Source: Tepidimonas taiwanensis
GTDB taxonomy: Bacteria > Pseudomonadota > Gammaproteobacteria > Burkholderiales > Burkholderiaceae_C
Length of the DNA: 64,000 nucleotides
Assembly: GCF_020162115.1 (NCBI RefSeq)
Contig: NZ_CP083911.1
Span: 2,294,001-2,358,000, forward strand
Reading direction: 5' to 3'
Of this stretch, positions 44,207 through 53,414 are shown piece after piece. The notes beneath the pieces were generated by a model. It ran no database searches, was not told the origin of the DNA, and was given only the letters and a program-made list of their open reading frames with translations. The translations under genes and the position numbers were made by a program. Positions within the stretch are counted from its first letter, which is position 1. Each line of letters starts with the position of its first letter.

Positions 44207-45478
44207 ATGACACCCCGTATGCGACACCGCATGCTGCAACTGACGCCCGTGGCAGCCGTGGCCGCCTTGGCGGCGGTCAGCGCCCACGCCCAACAAAACG
44301 TCCAGCTCTACGGGCTGGTGGACGCCGGTATCACGCACGTGACGGGCCTGCGCCAGGGCTCTGTCACGCAACTGGCCAGCGGTATCATGGAAGGCTCACG
44401 CTGGGGCCTCAAGGGCACCGAAGACCTGGGCGGCGGCTACAAGGCGATCTTCACGCTGGAGAGCCGCTTCGAGGTCGACACGGGCAGCCTCTCCAATCGC
44501 CCCATTTCCGGCACCCAGGTGCCCGACCGCATCGCCACCCCGGCGGCACTGAATTTGCCAGCCGCGCTGGCTCCCGTCGTCAATCAAGTCAACGCCAACA
44601 TCGCCAACGGCACGCTGGGTGTCAACTTGAACAACAACCAGTTCGACCGCCAGGCGTATGTGGGCCTGATCACACCGGTGGGCGCGGTGCTCGCGGGCCG
44701 CATGTACACGCCGGACTACGAGGTCTCCGCCGAGTTCGACGCGATGCAGACACAGTCCGCGCTGGCGGCGGGTCAGCTCGCCGCCATCCCCGCCGGGTTC
44801 GACATCCGCGTCAATAACGCATTGCAATACCGCGTCCAGACGGGCGGCATCACCGCCTCGCTGATGTACGGCTTCGGCGAAACGGGCAACTCCAGCAGCA
44901 ACAGCCGCTTCGTGGGCCTGATGGGCATGTACAAGGGCGATGGCTACGCCGTCGGCATGGGCTACAACACCCGCAACAACGAGGTGGGCCAGAAGTCCCT
45001 GACCACCACGACGGTGGGCGGCTGGGTCAACGTGGGCCCGGGCAAACTCAGCGCGGTTTACTCGCGCCACAAGGACGACCACCCGAGTAACCTGTCCACA
45101 CTGGCGGCGACGCTGACGGCCGGGGGCGTGCCGGCACCGGCCGCGGCCGCCGTTCAAGCCGCCTACATGAACGCGCTCAAGCAGCGCTTCGACCTGTTCA
45201 ACATCGGCTACCGCATCACCTCCGGCCCGCACACGGTCACGGTGGCCTACACCAACCGCAACGAAAAAACGTCGTACGACGCGGATGCGCGCTCGTACGG
45301 GGTGGCGTACACCTACGCGCTGTCCAAGCGCACGGACCTCAACGCGGTGGTGGTGCGCTTCGACAACCGGAAGAACGGGCAGGCAGCCCCGGGCGGCAAC
45401 GGCTATTTGGGCGGCGTGACGCGCTCGGCCGGCACCGACAGCACCGGCATCGCCCTGGGCATCCGTCACCGCTTCTGA
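44207..45478 (+). CDS. Burkholderiales-type porin 3 (longer variant)
   Basis: Porin of 423 residues, longer than its two neighbours. Signal LTPVAAVAALAAVSAHA is followed by QQNVQLYGLVDAGITHV, RWGLKGTEDLGGGYKAIFTLE and the terminal Phe (GIRHRF). Inserts, such as residues ~95-140 and ~290-330, make extra loops. It is divergent from porin 2. AAGGAG at 44192 lies 9 bases before the ATG at 44207. A hairpin GCGCCGGGG/CCCCGGCGC (45518-45543) follows its stop but lacks a U-run. Confidence 0.93.
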   Translation: MTPRMRHRMLQLTPVAAVAALAAVSAHAQQNVQLYGLVDAGITHVTGLRQGSVTQLASGIMEGSRWGLKGTEDLGGGYKAIFTLESRFEVDTGSLSNRPISGTQVPDRIATPAALNLPAALAPVVNQVNANIANGTLGVNLNNNQFDRQAYVGLITPVGAVLAGRMYTPDYEVSAEFDAMQTQSALAAGQLAAIPAGFDIRVNNALQYRVQTGGITASLMYGFGETGNSSSNSRFVGLMGMYKGDGYAVGMGYNTRNNEVGQKSLTTTTVGGWVNVGPGKLSAVYSRHKDDHPSNLSTLAATLTAGGVPAPAAAAVQAAYMNALKQRFDLFNIGYRITSGPHTVTVAYTNRNEKTSYDADARSYGVAYTYALSKRTDLNAVVVRFDNRKNGQAAPGGNGYLGGVTRSAGTDSTGIALGIRHRF

Positions 45479-45683
45479 TCGCGCAGCGGGGGCACAACGG
45501 GCGACACCACAGGCCCTGCGCCGGGGACGACAGCCCCCGGCGCTCCGGGCTCGTGGCGGCGGCACGGCTTGGTTTTACCTTCCCCTCTTCGACCCGTCGA
45601 GAGGGAGAATGCGAAAACCCCAGCGTTTCTGTGGTGCCGTCAAGCAAGGGGCCGATCGGTCAACCGGTCGGCCCTCGTCCCAT

Positions 45684-46289
45684 TCAGAAGGTCCATCCCA
45701 GTCCGACCCCGACCAGGACGGGGTCGACCTTGAAGCGGTCGAGGTGCGCCCCGCCCGCCTGGATGTCGGTGCGGATGTAGACTTTTTTCACGTCAAAGTT
45801 GAGCACCATATTTTTGCCGACGGGGATGTCGACGCCCACTTGCAGCGCGCCACCCCAGCTGTTGCGGTCGATGCTGAGCCCCGCCGGGAGGTTGACGCTG
45901 CTGAAGCGCGTGTAGTTGATGCCTGCGCCGACGTAGGGCCGGAATCCCGACATCGGGAAGTGATATTGCAGCGTCAGTGTCGGCGGCAGGTGTTTGAGTG
46001 TGCCGATCTGCGCTCCGGCCAGCGAGACGCGCTGTTTCTGCGGCACGGTCAAAATCAGCTCGGCCGCCCAGTTGGGGCTGAAGAAGTAGGTGAAGTCCAC
46101 TTCCGGCAGCCACTTGCTGTTGATCGACACGGGCGTGGCGGGGTTGCTGTTGTCGTTGGCCGGGTCGAGGTGAACCGCGCGGGCACGCACCAGCAACGTC
46201 CCGGCATCCACGGCTTGCGCGTGCGCGCCCATCGATGCCCCCACCAGCGCGGCCAGCGTGGCCGCGCGCCACCAACCTGTGTAATTCAT
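45684..46289 (-). CDS. OmpW-family outer-membrane protein
   Basis: Small 8-stranded beta-barrel of 201 residues with signal (WRAATLAALVGASMGAHA). OmpW features include RARAVHLDP, INSKWLPEVDFTYFFSPNWAAELILTVPQKQ and the C-terminal VGLGWTF. OmpW proteins form narrow hydrophobic channels. GGAG lies upstream of the ATG at 46289. A hairpin GGGCCGA..TCGGCCC lies just past its stop (45650-45680) and may terminate it. Confidence 0.92.
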   Translation of the reverse strand: MNYTGWWRAATLAALVGASMGAHAQAVDAGTLLVRARAVHLDPANDNSNPATPVSINSKWLPEVDFTYFFSPNWAAELILTVPQKQRVSLAGAQIGTLKHLPPTLTLQYHFPMSGFRPYVGAGINYTRFSSVNLPAGLSIDRNSWGGALQVGVDIPVGKNMVLNFDVKKVYIRTDIQAGGAHLDRFKVDPVLVGVGLGWTF

Positions 46290-46381
46290 GCTTTTCTCCG
46301 GTTTCAGATAGACGAGGTCATGCAGGGCATACGCCCCGCCGCCATTGCACCCGAACCGCAGCCGCCGTGGCTTGATCGAGG

Positions 46382-46492
46382 TCAAAAGGGCTGCACGCCG
46401 CCGCCACAGCCGCGTGAACGACCGATACGCGAGTACTCGTGGATGAGGCGGTTGCGCACCTGACGCAGCCGCTCGAGTTCGGGCTAGGCCAT
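46382..46492 (-). pseudogene. Decayed HEPN partner of the MNT gene
   Basis: Immediately after the MNT gene, an ATG at 46492 opens a frame with a stop at its third codon (TAG). The same frame continues PELERLRQVRNRLIHEYSRIG. RNRLIHEY is the R-x4-H-x-Y type motif of HepT/HEPN toxins, so this looks like the C-terminal remains of the toxin gene. The part that should precede it is missing. It ends at a TGA (46382). Confidence 0.5.
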
Positions 46493-46494
46493 CT

Positions 46495-46800
46495 TCACAG
46501 CAACACCCCCTGCGCGCGGGCGATGGCGTAGATGGGCGCATCGGTCTGGCGGCCGGGGTAGTCAATCAGCACGTCCACCTTGCGCTCGCCCAGCCGAGAA
46601 TACACGTCGGCCAGAAAACCGAGGTGGGCATCCACGATGGCCGCCGGGTCGGTCAAGGGGGTTTCGATCAGCAGGTCGATGTCCCCGCCGCGGCGGCTGT
46701 CGTCCAGCCGCGAGCCGAACAGCCGCACCTGCGCCGCGGCGCCAAACCGGCGCCGCGCCGTCTCGCGTAACACCTCGCGTTCTTCGGGGGTCAACCGCAT
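46495..46800 (-). CDS. Orphan MNT-domain nucleotidyltransferase
   Basis: Protein of 101 residues with the motif FGSRLDDSRRGGDIDLLIE (G29, S30, D40 and D42) and a third acidic site KVDVLID. It resembles MntA-type antitoxins. Only a decayed HEPN remnant follows. It may be a solitary antitoxin or a remnant; catalytic residues are intact. It lies 23 bp downstream of dacC on the same strand. Confidence 0.78.
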   Translation of the reverse strand: MRLTPEEREVLRETARRRFGAAAQVRLFGSRLDDSRRGGDIDLLIETPLTDPAAIVDAHLGFLADVYSRLGERKVDVLIDYPGRQTDAPIYAIARAQGVLL

Positions 46801-46823
46801 GCGCTGATGACACGCCCCAGCCC

Positions 46824-48011
46824 TCAGCGTATCCACAACCGCAGCGCGCCCCACAGGCGCCCGAGCAACCCGGCTTCTTCGACGGTCTCCATCACCTGCA
46901 GCGGGACTTCCGCCACCGGCTCGCCGCTGGCGGTGCGCACGCGCAGCGTGCCCAAGGGTTGCCCTTTGACGAGCGGCGCGACCAGCGGGTCCGGGCGCAC
47001 CAGCTCGGTGCGCAGGCCCTTGCCCTGTCCGGCGGGGACAGTGACGACGACGCCCTGCGGGCGGCCGAGCTTGACTTCGTCGGCGCGGCCTTTCCACACC
47101 GGGGCGGTCACGACCGGCTGCCCCGGCGCGGCCAGGCGCACGGCCTCGAACGCGGTGTAGCCCCAGTTGAGCAATTTCTGGCTTTCGGCGGCGCGCGCGT
47201 TTTCGCTGGCGGCGCCGAGCACGACACTGATGAGCCGCCGCTGTCCGGCAGGGCCGTCGCCGAGCCCGGGCACAAGCCGGCGCGCGGTGGCCACGAGGCA
47301 GTAGCCCGCCGCGGCGGTGTGGCCGGTTTTCAGGCCGTCGACGGTGGGGTCACGAAACAGCAGCAGGTTGCGGTTGGTGTCGTTGGCCGCGGGCGTGCCG
47401 GGGTAGCGGTAGCGCTGGATCGCGTAGTAGCCGATGTACTCGGGAAAATCCTGCATCAGCCGCAGCGCCAGCGTCGCCAGATCGCGCGCGGTGGTGGTGT
47501 GCCCAGGCGCGGTCAGCCCCTCGGGGTTCTGGTAGCGCGTGCGCGTCAGACCCAGCGCCTGCGCCTGGCGGTTCATGCGCTCGACGAAGCGCTCGACGCT
47601 GCCGGCCACCCCTTCGGCCAGCGCGACGGTCGCGTCGTTGCCGGACTGCACGATCATGCCCTTGAGCAGGTCTTCCACCGGAATCTGCTGCCCCGGCTCG
47701 ATGAACATGCGCGAGCCGGGCATGCGCCACGCCCGCTCGCTGACGGTGAACTTCTGCTCCAGCGTCAGTTGGCCCGCTTTGAGGGCGTCGAACACCACAT
47801 ACGCGGTCATCAGCTTGGTCAGCGACGCGGGCTCGACCGGCTCATCCGGGTCCTTGGCGGCGAGCACCTGGCCGCTGGTGGCGTCCAGCAGCAGCCAGGC
47901 GCGCGCGGCGACCTCCGGCGGGGTGGGCGACTGCGCCTGCGCCACGCCGCTGGCCATTGCCAGCGCCAACCCGAATCGAAACAACCAAGACCCCAAACGA
48001 TGTAACAACAC
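46824..48011 (-). CDS. dacC: D-alanyl-D-alanine carboxypeptidase (PBP5/6 type)
   Basis: Penicillin-binding protein of 395 residues with an N-terminal signal. Active-site motifs are SLTK (S63 and K66), SGN (S123) and KTG (228-230). The C-terminal domain and amphipathic tail (LLGRLWGALRLWIR) anchor it to the membrane. GGGAGG is placed before the GTG at 48011; the start is not ATG. The dacA/dacC distinction is not resolvable from sequence. Confidence 0.91.
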   Translation of the reverse strand: MLLHRLGSWLFRFGLALAMASGVAQAQSPTPPEVAARAWLLLDATSGQVLAAKDPDEPVEPASLTKLMTAYVVFDALKAGQLTLEQKFTVSERAWRMPGSRMFIEPGQQIPVEDLLKGMIVQSGNDATVALAEGVAGSVERFVERMNRQAQALGLTRTRYQNPEGLTAPGHTTTARDLATLALRLMQDFPEYIGYYAIQRYRYPGTPAANDTNRNLLLFRDPTVDGLKTGHTAAAGYCLVATARRLVPGLGDGPAGQRRLISVVLGAASENARAAESQKLLNWGYTAFEAVRLAAPGQPVVTAPVWKGRADEVKLGRPQGVVVTVPAGQGKGLRTELVRPDPLVAPLVKGQPLGTLRVRTASGEPVAEVPLQVMETVEEAGLLGRLWGALRLWIR

Positions 48012-48108
48012 AATACCTCCCTTGTCAGCAATAGCCCCCGCGTCGATGGGGGGATGAATACCCCGCACAAAACCGGGCTGGGGTCATGCCCCGTGCCCGC
48101 TCGTGGCT

Positions 48109-48744
48109 CTACAGCGCGCGCAGGTGGCGCGCCACCAAATCCTTGAGCAGCGGCAGGCGACCATGAAAAAAATGCTCGCCGCCGGGAATGACGGTGACGG
48201 GCAACGCCAGCGGCCGCGCCCAGTCCAGCGCCGCCGACAGCGGTACCGTGTCGTCCACCTCTCCATGCACGACCAGCGTGCGCGGCAGGAGTTCCGCCGC
48301 CAGCGCAGGCATCGCAAAACGGCTGGCCGCCGGCGCGACGAGCACGAGCGCCTGCACCGGCCGCGCGGGCCACAGCCGCGCCGCCCCCGCGGCCGCCACG
48401 TAACCCCCAAACGAAAACCCCGCCAGCGCCAATGGCGCGTCAACGGGGGCGCAGGCCGCCACCACGGCCAGCAGGTCGTCCACTTCGCCCACGCCGTGGT
48501 CATGCACGCCGGTGCTGGCGCCGACGCCCCGAAAGTGAAAGCGCACCGACACCCAGCCCTGCTGCACAAAGGCCCGGGCGAGCGTCTGCACCACCTTATT
48601 GTGCAGGGTACCGCCGTAAAGCGGGTGCGGGTGCGCGATGACGGCCACCCCGCCGTCGGCGCGCGGCACGGCGGGCCGGTCGATGGCGAGTTCCAGCACG
48701 CCGGCCGGCCCCGGGATGGTGCGGGTTTCGGTCTGCGCGTTCAT
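48109..48744 (-). CDS. Alpha/beta hydrolase
   Basis: Hydrolase of 211 residues. It has the segments AVIAHPHPLYGGTLHNKVVQTLARA, RFHFRGVGASTG, GFSFGGYVA (nucleophile Ser) and a C-terminal Asp/His pair (HGEVDDTVP..GGEHFFHG). It is like COG2945-type hydrolases. Substrate unknown. The ferredoxin-like gene upstream is 18 bp away in the same direction. Confidence 0.88.
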   Translation of the reverse strand: MNAQTETRTIPGPAGVLELAIDRPAVPRADGGVAVIAHPHPLYGGTLHNKVVQTLARAFVQQGWVSVRFHFRGVGASTGVHDHGVGEVDDLLAVVAACAPVDAPLALAGFSFGGYVAAAGAARLWPARPVQALVLVAPAASRFAMPALAAELLPRTLVVHGEVDDTVPLSAALDWARPLALPVTVIPGGEHFFHGRLPLLKDLVARHLRAL

Positions 48745-48762
48745 CGGCGCGACAGCCCCCGG

Positions 48763-49122
48763 TCAGCGGCCGACGTCGGGCGGCAGGCGCAGCCGCTCCA
48801 CCACCACGCCGTCGCGCAGGTGCGACGCGACGATCTCGTCGATGTCTGCCGTGTCGACGTAGGTGTACCAGACGCCCTCGGGGTAGACGACCGCGACGGG
48901 GCCGCCCGCGCAGCGGTCCAGGCAGCCGGCCTTGTTGACCCGCACCTGCCCCGGCCCCGCCAGGCCCAGCGCGCGCACGCGCGCCTTGCAGTGCTCGAAT
49001 GCTTGCTGCGCCGCGTGCTGGGCGCAGCAAGCCTCGCCGTTGGCGCGCTCGTTCACGCAGAAGAAGATGTGGTGCCGGTAGTACGACGGCGGATGCTCGG
49101 GGGCGGTGTCGGCGGCGGTCAT
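48763..49122 (-). CDS. (2Fe-2S) ferredoxin-like, thioredoxin-fold protein
   Basis: Protein of 119 residues. Cysteines are FFCVNERANGEACC and KAGCLDRCAGGP, a spacing like that of thioredoxin-like 2Fe-2S ferredoxins. These proteins carry one [2Fe-2S] cluster. Its partner is unknown. Its start overlaps the VanZ gene stop by 4 bases. Confidence 0.87.
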   Translation of the reverse strand: MTAADTAPEHPPSYYRHHIFFCVNERANGEACCAQHAAQQAFEHCKARVRALGLAGPGQVRVNKAGCLDRCAGGPVAVVYPEGVWYTYVDTADIDEIVASHLRDGVVVERLRLPPDVGR

Positions 49123-50264
49123 GGACGCCGATTGTAGGCGCCCCCCGACGGGCGCAGCGCCAGCCGCGCCGCGGCGGCCAGCGCCGCCCACGGCCACAGC
49201 CAACCCAGCCACTGCCCCAATCCGTGGAAACGGCTAAAGCGCCCTTGCTCCCACGACTGCAACCACTCACCCAGATAGGCAGGGTCGGGCACGCGGTTGA
49301 GCTGCCCCAATACCCACCCACCGCACAGCACGGCGAGCAACGCCGCCACCCGCGAGGGCAGCGGCAGTGCCAGCAGCGCCACGCCCGCTGCCGCCACCAG
49401 GCCCAGCTGCGCCTGGGGGGTCAACCACGCCCAAGCCTTGTCAGGGCCAAACGACAGGGCCGCCGACAGCCCCCCGCTGCCCCAGGCGACCAGACCGAAC
49501 AACAGCGCGAAGGCGACCCGTTGGCCGAGCGTGCGCACACTCGCATACCCCAGCAGCACGGGCAACGCCAGGCTCAGCGCCACCAGCAGCGCTTCGCCCA
49601 ACGGCCGCGGAGGGGCAGACACTTGGGCCGGCGGCAGCCACCCCTGTAGAGCCGACCCTTCGAACATGCGCAACAACGCCGCCTCCAACCGCGGCCAGAA
49701 CTGCCCGGTGCCAAAGGGTACGGGTGTGGGATACAGCACCGCCAGCGGCCACACGAGCAGCACGAGCCAGGCCCAATGGCCCCCGGGCTGCTGCCAGCGC
49801 GCACGGAACGCGCCCCACGAGCCGAGGACGCCTTGCCGCAGGAGGATATGTGCCATCACCGCGCCCAACAGCGCCCCACTGGCGTTGAGCAGGGCGTCGA
49901 GCTGCGAGGGCACACGCTGTGGCAGGTAGGTCTGCGCCGCCTCCAGCCCCAGCGCCAGCAGGGCCGGCGCCACCGTGCCCGCCACCGCGGCGGCGCGCGG
50001 CCAACCCGAGCGCGCCACCGCCACCGTCACCAGCAGCCCGAGCGGCACGTACCCCAGCAGGTTGGCGATGACGTCGAAACGCGTCCAGTAGCGCGGCCAC
50101 GGCGCGCTCAGAAACGCCCACGGTGCCACGCCCTGATCGCGCCAGCCCTCGAACGGGAACAGGCTGGCATACACGACCAGCGCGGTGTAGCCCAGCAGCA
50201 GCGGCCACGCCAGCGACCCGTGCCGACCGGCTGGCCCCGGCGACGCCACCCGCGCCAACGCCAC
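49119..50264 (-). CDS. VanZ-family membrane protein
   Basis: Polytopic membrane protein of 381 residues. The N-terminal VanZ-like part has GYTALVVYASLFPFEGW, DVIANLLGYVPLGLLVTVA and LEAAQTYLPQRVPSQLDALLNASGALLG. Further helices follow. Start GTG at 50264. The role in this group is unknown. It is flanked by HemJ, 7 bp upstream, in the same orientation. Confidence 0.86.
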   Translation of the reverse strand: MALARVASPGPAGRHGSLAWPLLLGYTALVVYASLFPFEGWRDQGVAPWAFLSAPWPRYWTRFDVIANLLGYVPLGLLVTVAVARSGWPRAAAVAGTVAPALLALGLEAAQTYLPQRVPSQLDALLNASGALLGAVMAHILLRQGVLGSWGAFRARWQQPGGHWAWLVLLVWPLAVLYPTPVPFGTGQFWPRLEAALLRMFEGSALQGWLPPAQVSAPPRPLGEALLVALSLALPVLLGYASVRTLGQRVAFALLFGLVAWGSGGLSAALSFGPDKAWAWLTPQAQLGLVAAAGVALLALPLPSRVAALLAVLCGGWVLGQLNRVPDPAYLGEWLQSWEQGRFSRFHGLGQWLGWLWPWAALAAAARLALRPSGGAYNRRP

Positions 50265-50271
50265 CCCCCGA

Positions 50272-50700
50272 TCAGAAGGGTTTGACGACGACCAGCGCCA
50301 CCGCGATCACCATCAGCAGCACCGGCACCTCGTTGAACCAGCGGTACCACACGTGGCTGCGATGGTTGGTGCCGGTCTCGAAGCGGCGCAGCAGCCGCGC
50401 ACACGCGTGGTGGTAGCCGATCAGCAGCACCACGACGGCCAGCTTGGCGTGCATCCAGCCGTTGCCGGGACCACGCCCGATGCCGTAGCCCAGCCACAGC
50501 CACAAACCCAGCGCCAACGCGGGTATGGCCAGCAACGTCATGAAGCGCAGCAGCTTGCGCGCCATCAGCAGCAGGCGCTCGCGCTCCGCGACGCTATCCG
50601 GGGCCACCATCGCCAGGTTGACAAAGATGCGCGGCAGGTAAAACAGCCCCGCGAACCAGCTCGCGATGAAGACGATGTGAAAGGTTTTGACCCACAACAT
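50272..50700 (-). CDS. hemJ: HemJ/CopD-family membrane protein
   Basis: Membrane protein of 142 residues with about four helices. The start MLWVKTFHIVFIASWFAGLFYLPRIFVNLA, with conserved His, and WMHAKLAVVVLLIGYHHACARLLRRF match HemJ/UPF0093. HemJ oxidises protoporphyrinogen IX in haem synthesis. A CopD-like label is also possible. It is divergent from glcE. Confidence 0.85.
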   Translation of the reverse strand: MLWVKTFHIVFIASWFAGLFYLPRIFVNLAMVAPDSVAERERLLLMARKLLRFMTLLAIPALALGLWLWLGYGIGRGPGNGWMHAKLAVVVLLIGYHHACARLLRRFETGTNHRSHVWYRWFNEVPVLLMVIAVALVVVKPF

Positions 50701-50961
50701 GGCCGCGCAGTGTAAGCCAGCCGCCCGCGGCGCGGGCAATGGCCGGGGTTAGGCGGTGCCTGGTCACCCGCCACCAGCGACACCGTCGCCGTTGGCGGTT
50801 GCGATGCCGTCCTGATCATGTTCTGCGATGACCGCCCACTGCCGCACGCGCGGCCTCAGCCGCTCTCCGAGGAGATCCCGTCGCCGCACGCCCCCGGCCG
50901 TCAAAGCGTTCGTTCAAAAAGTTCACATCACGCGCAACCCGGTGCCCTACCATAGCGGCCC

Positions 50962-52110
50962 ATGGCGGATACCCCTACCCTCTCTGAACCGGCGGCGCCG
51001 GGTGACGCGGTCATACAGCGTTGGGCCGAGCACATCCGCGCCACCGCCGCCGATGGGCGGACGCTGCGCATCCGCGGCGGCGGCACCAAGGCGTTCCTGC
51101 TGCCCCCGCCCGCGGCGGGGGCCGAGGTCCTCGACACGCGCGAACACACGGGCATCGTCAGCCACGAACCGACCGAGCTGGTCGTGACCGCGCGCTGCGG
51201 CACGCCGCTGGCCGAGCTGGAGGAGGCGCTGGCGCAGCACGGGCAGTGCCTGCCGTTCGAGCCGCCGCACTTCGGCCCCGGGGCGACGGTGGGCGGCATG
51301 GTGGCGGCGGGGCTCGCCGGCCCGGCCCGCCTGGCCGTGGGCGGCGTGCGCGACTATGTGTTGGGCGCGCGGCTGCTCAACGGCCGAGGGGAACACCTGA
51401 TATTCGGCGGGCAGGTGATGAAAAACGTCGCGGGCTACGACGTCAGCCGGGCGCTTGCCGGAAGTTTCGGCACGCTGGGCGTGATCACCGAGGTGTCGCT
51501 GAAGGTGCTGCCGCTGGCGGCAGGCGAAGCGACGCTGCGCCTGCCGCTCGATCAGGCGGCGGCGCTGCAACACCTGGCGCGCTGGCGCGGCCAGCCGCTG
51601 CCGCTCAACGCCAGCGCCTGGATCGCCGACGACGGCGGCACGCTGTGGTTGCGCCTGCGCGGGGCCGCCGCGGCGGTCGCGGCCGCCTGCGAACGGTTGC
51701 TGGCCGAAGCGGGCGGCGAGCGGGTCGAGGACGCGGCGGCGCGCGCGTTTTGGCAGGCGCTGCGCGAACAGACGGCACCTTTTTTCACCCAACCGCCATC
51801 GCCCGCGCACGGGTTGTGGCGGCTCGCCGTCAAGCCCACCGCGCCCGTGTCGTCGTTGCCCGGCCCGACCCTCATCGAATGGTTCGGCGGCCAGCGCTGG
51901 GTGTGGGCACCGCTGTCGGCGGCCGAGACGTTACGCACCTTGGCGCGCGAGGCGGGCGGACACGCGACGCTGTTTCGTGCGCCCACCGACGCCCCGGACG
52001 CCGGCGACCGCCACACGTCGCCGGAGCCGACGATGCGGGCGCTGCAGCAGCGCGTGCGCGTCGCATTCGACCCGCAGGGGGTCTTCGGCCCCGGTCCGTG
52101 GGGATACTGA
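50962..52110 (+). CDS. glcE: Glycolate oxidase, FAD-binding subunit GlcE
   Basis: FAD-binding subunit of 382 residues. It has LRIRGGGTKAFLL, LVVTARCGTPLAELEEAL, FGPGATVGGMVAAGLAGPARLAVGGVRDYVLGA and the motif GGQVMKNVAGYDVSRALAGSFGTLG. It works with GlcD and GlcF to oxidise glycolate. glcF follows 3 bp later. No glcD was seen in the window. The start at 50962 has no clear ribosome site. Confidence 0.93.
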   Translation: MADTPTLSEPAAPGDAVIQRWAEHIRATAADGRTLRIRGGGTKAFLLPPPAAGAEVLDTREHTGIVSHEPTELVVTARCGTPLAELEEALAQHGQCLPFEPPHFGPGATVGGMVAAGLAGPARLAVGGVRDYVLGARLLNGRGEHLIFGGQVMKNVAGYDVSRALAGSFGTLGVITEVSLKVLPLAAGEATLRLPLDQAAALQHLARWRGQPLPLNASAWIADDGGTLWLRLRGAAAAVAAACERLLAEAGGERVEDAAARAFWQALREQTAPFFTQPPSPAHGLWRLAVKPTAPVSSLPGPTLIEWFGGQRWVWAPLSAAETLRTLAREAGGHATLFRAPTDAPDAGDRHTSPEPTMRALQQRVRVAFDPQGVFGPGPWGY

Positions 52111-52113
52111 GCC

Positions 52114-53373
52114 ATGCAAACCCAACTCGCTGCCGAATTCGCCGGCACACCCGACGGGCAGGAAGCCGACGCCATCCTGCGCCGCTGCGTGCACTGCGGC
52201 TTTTGCACCGCCACCTGCCCAACCTACCAGTTGCTGGGCGATGAGCTGGACGGCCCGCGCGGCCGCATCTACCTGATCAAGCAGGTGCTGGAAGGGGCGC
52301 AGCCGACGCGCGCCACGCAGCGCCACCTGGACCGGTGCCTGACCTGCCGCAACTGCGAAACGACCTGCCCCAGCGGCGTGGACTACGGGCACCTGCTCGA
52401 CATCGGCCGCAAGGTGGTGGCACAGCACGTGCCACGCCCGGCGCCCGAGCGGGCGGTGCGCTGGCTGCTGCGCGAGGGGCTGACGTCGCCGCTGTTCGCC
52501 CCGGCGATGCGGCTGGGGCAGGCGGTGCGGCCGCTGCTGCCCGCGGCGCTGCGGGCCAAGGTGCCCGAGCGGCGCGACGCGGGCGCGTGGCCGCAGACAC
52601 CGCGGGCGCGGCGCGTGCTGCTGCTGGCCGGTTGCGTGCAGCCGGCCATGCTGCCCACCGTCAATGCCGCCACCGCGCGCGTGCTCGACGCCGCGGGCAT
52701 CCAGACCATCGTCGCGCCGGAGGCGGGCTGCTGCGGCGCGATCCGCCACCACCTGGACGACATCGTCGGGGCGCTGGCCGAGATGCGGGCGAATATCGAC
52801 GCGTGGTGGCCGTGGATCGCGCCCGCGGACGGCAGCGCCGGGGTCGAGGCGATCGTGATGAACGCCTCCGGCTGCGGGGCGATGGTGAAGGACTACGGCC
52901 ACGCGCTGCGCCACGACCCGGCCTACGCCGAGAAGGCCCGGCGCGTCAGCGAATTGGCGAAAGACCTCAGCGAGCTGCTGCCCGAGCTCGTGCCGGCGTG
53001 GCGCGAGCGGCTGCGCGACGGCCTGCCCGCGGGCGTGCCACGGCGGCTCGTTTTTCACCCGCCGTGCACGCTGCAGCACGGCCAGCGGCTGCGCGGACTG
53101 GTCGAGCGGCACCTGGGGGAGCTGGGGTTCTCGGTGACGCTGGCGGCGCAGGAGTCGCACCTGTGCTGCGGCTCGGCGGGCACCTACAGCGTGCTGCAGC
53201 CCGGGCTCGCCACGCAACTGCGCGACCGCAAGCTCACCCACCTGCAGGCAGTGCAGCCCGACGTGATCGTCTCGGCCAACATCGGCTGCATCACGCACCT
53301 GCAAAGCGGCACCGCCACGCCCGTGCGCCACTGGGTGGAGGTGGTAGACGCGGCGCTGATCGCCCTGCCGTAG
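52114..53373 (+). CDS. glcF: Glycolate oxidase, iron-sulfur subunit GlcF
   Basis: Iron-sulfur subunit of 419 residues. Two ferredoxin motifs CVHCGFCTATCPTYQL and CLTCRNCETTCPSG bind [4Fe-4S] clusters. CCG-type domains follow (AGCCGAIRHH, CCGSAGTYSVLQP). It transfers electrons from GlcD/E to quinone. It follows glcE in an operon. Confidence 0.94.
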   Translation: MQTQLAAEFAGTPDGQEADAILRRCVHCGFCTATCPTYQLLGDELDGPRGRIYLIKQVLEGAQPTRATQRHLDRCLTCRNCETTCPSGVDYGHLLDIGRKVVAQHVPRPAPERAVRWLLREGLTSPLFAPAMRLGQAVRPLLPAALRAKVPERRDAGAWPQTPRARRVLLLAGCVQPAMLPTVNAATARVLDAAGIQTIVAPEAGCCGAIRHHLDDIVGALAEMRANIDAWWPWIAPADGSAGVEAIVMNASGCGAMVKDYGHALRHDPAYAEKARRVSELAKDLSELLPELVPAWRERLRDGLPAGVPRRLVFHPPCTLQHGQRLRGLVERHLGELGFSVTLAAQESHLCCGSAGTYSVLQPGLATQLRDRKLTHLQAVQPDVIVSANIGCITHLQSGTATPVRHWVEVVDAALIALP

Positions 53374-53414
53374 CGGGCGACGCGGCACGAACGGTTCCGT
53401 GCTACATTGGGTCT

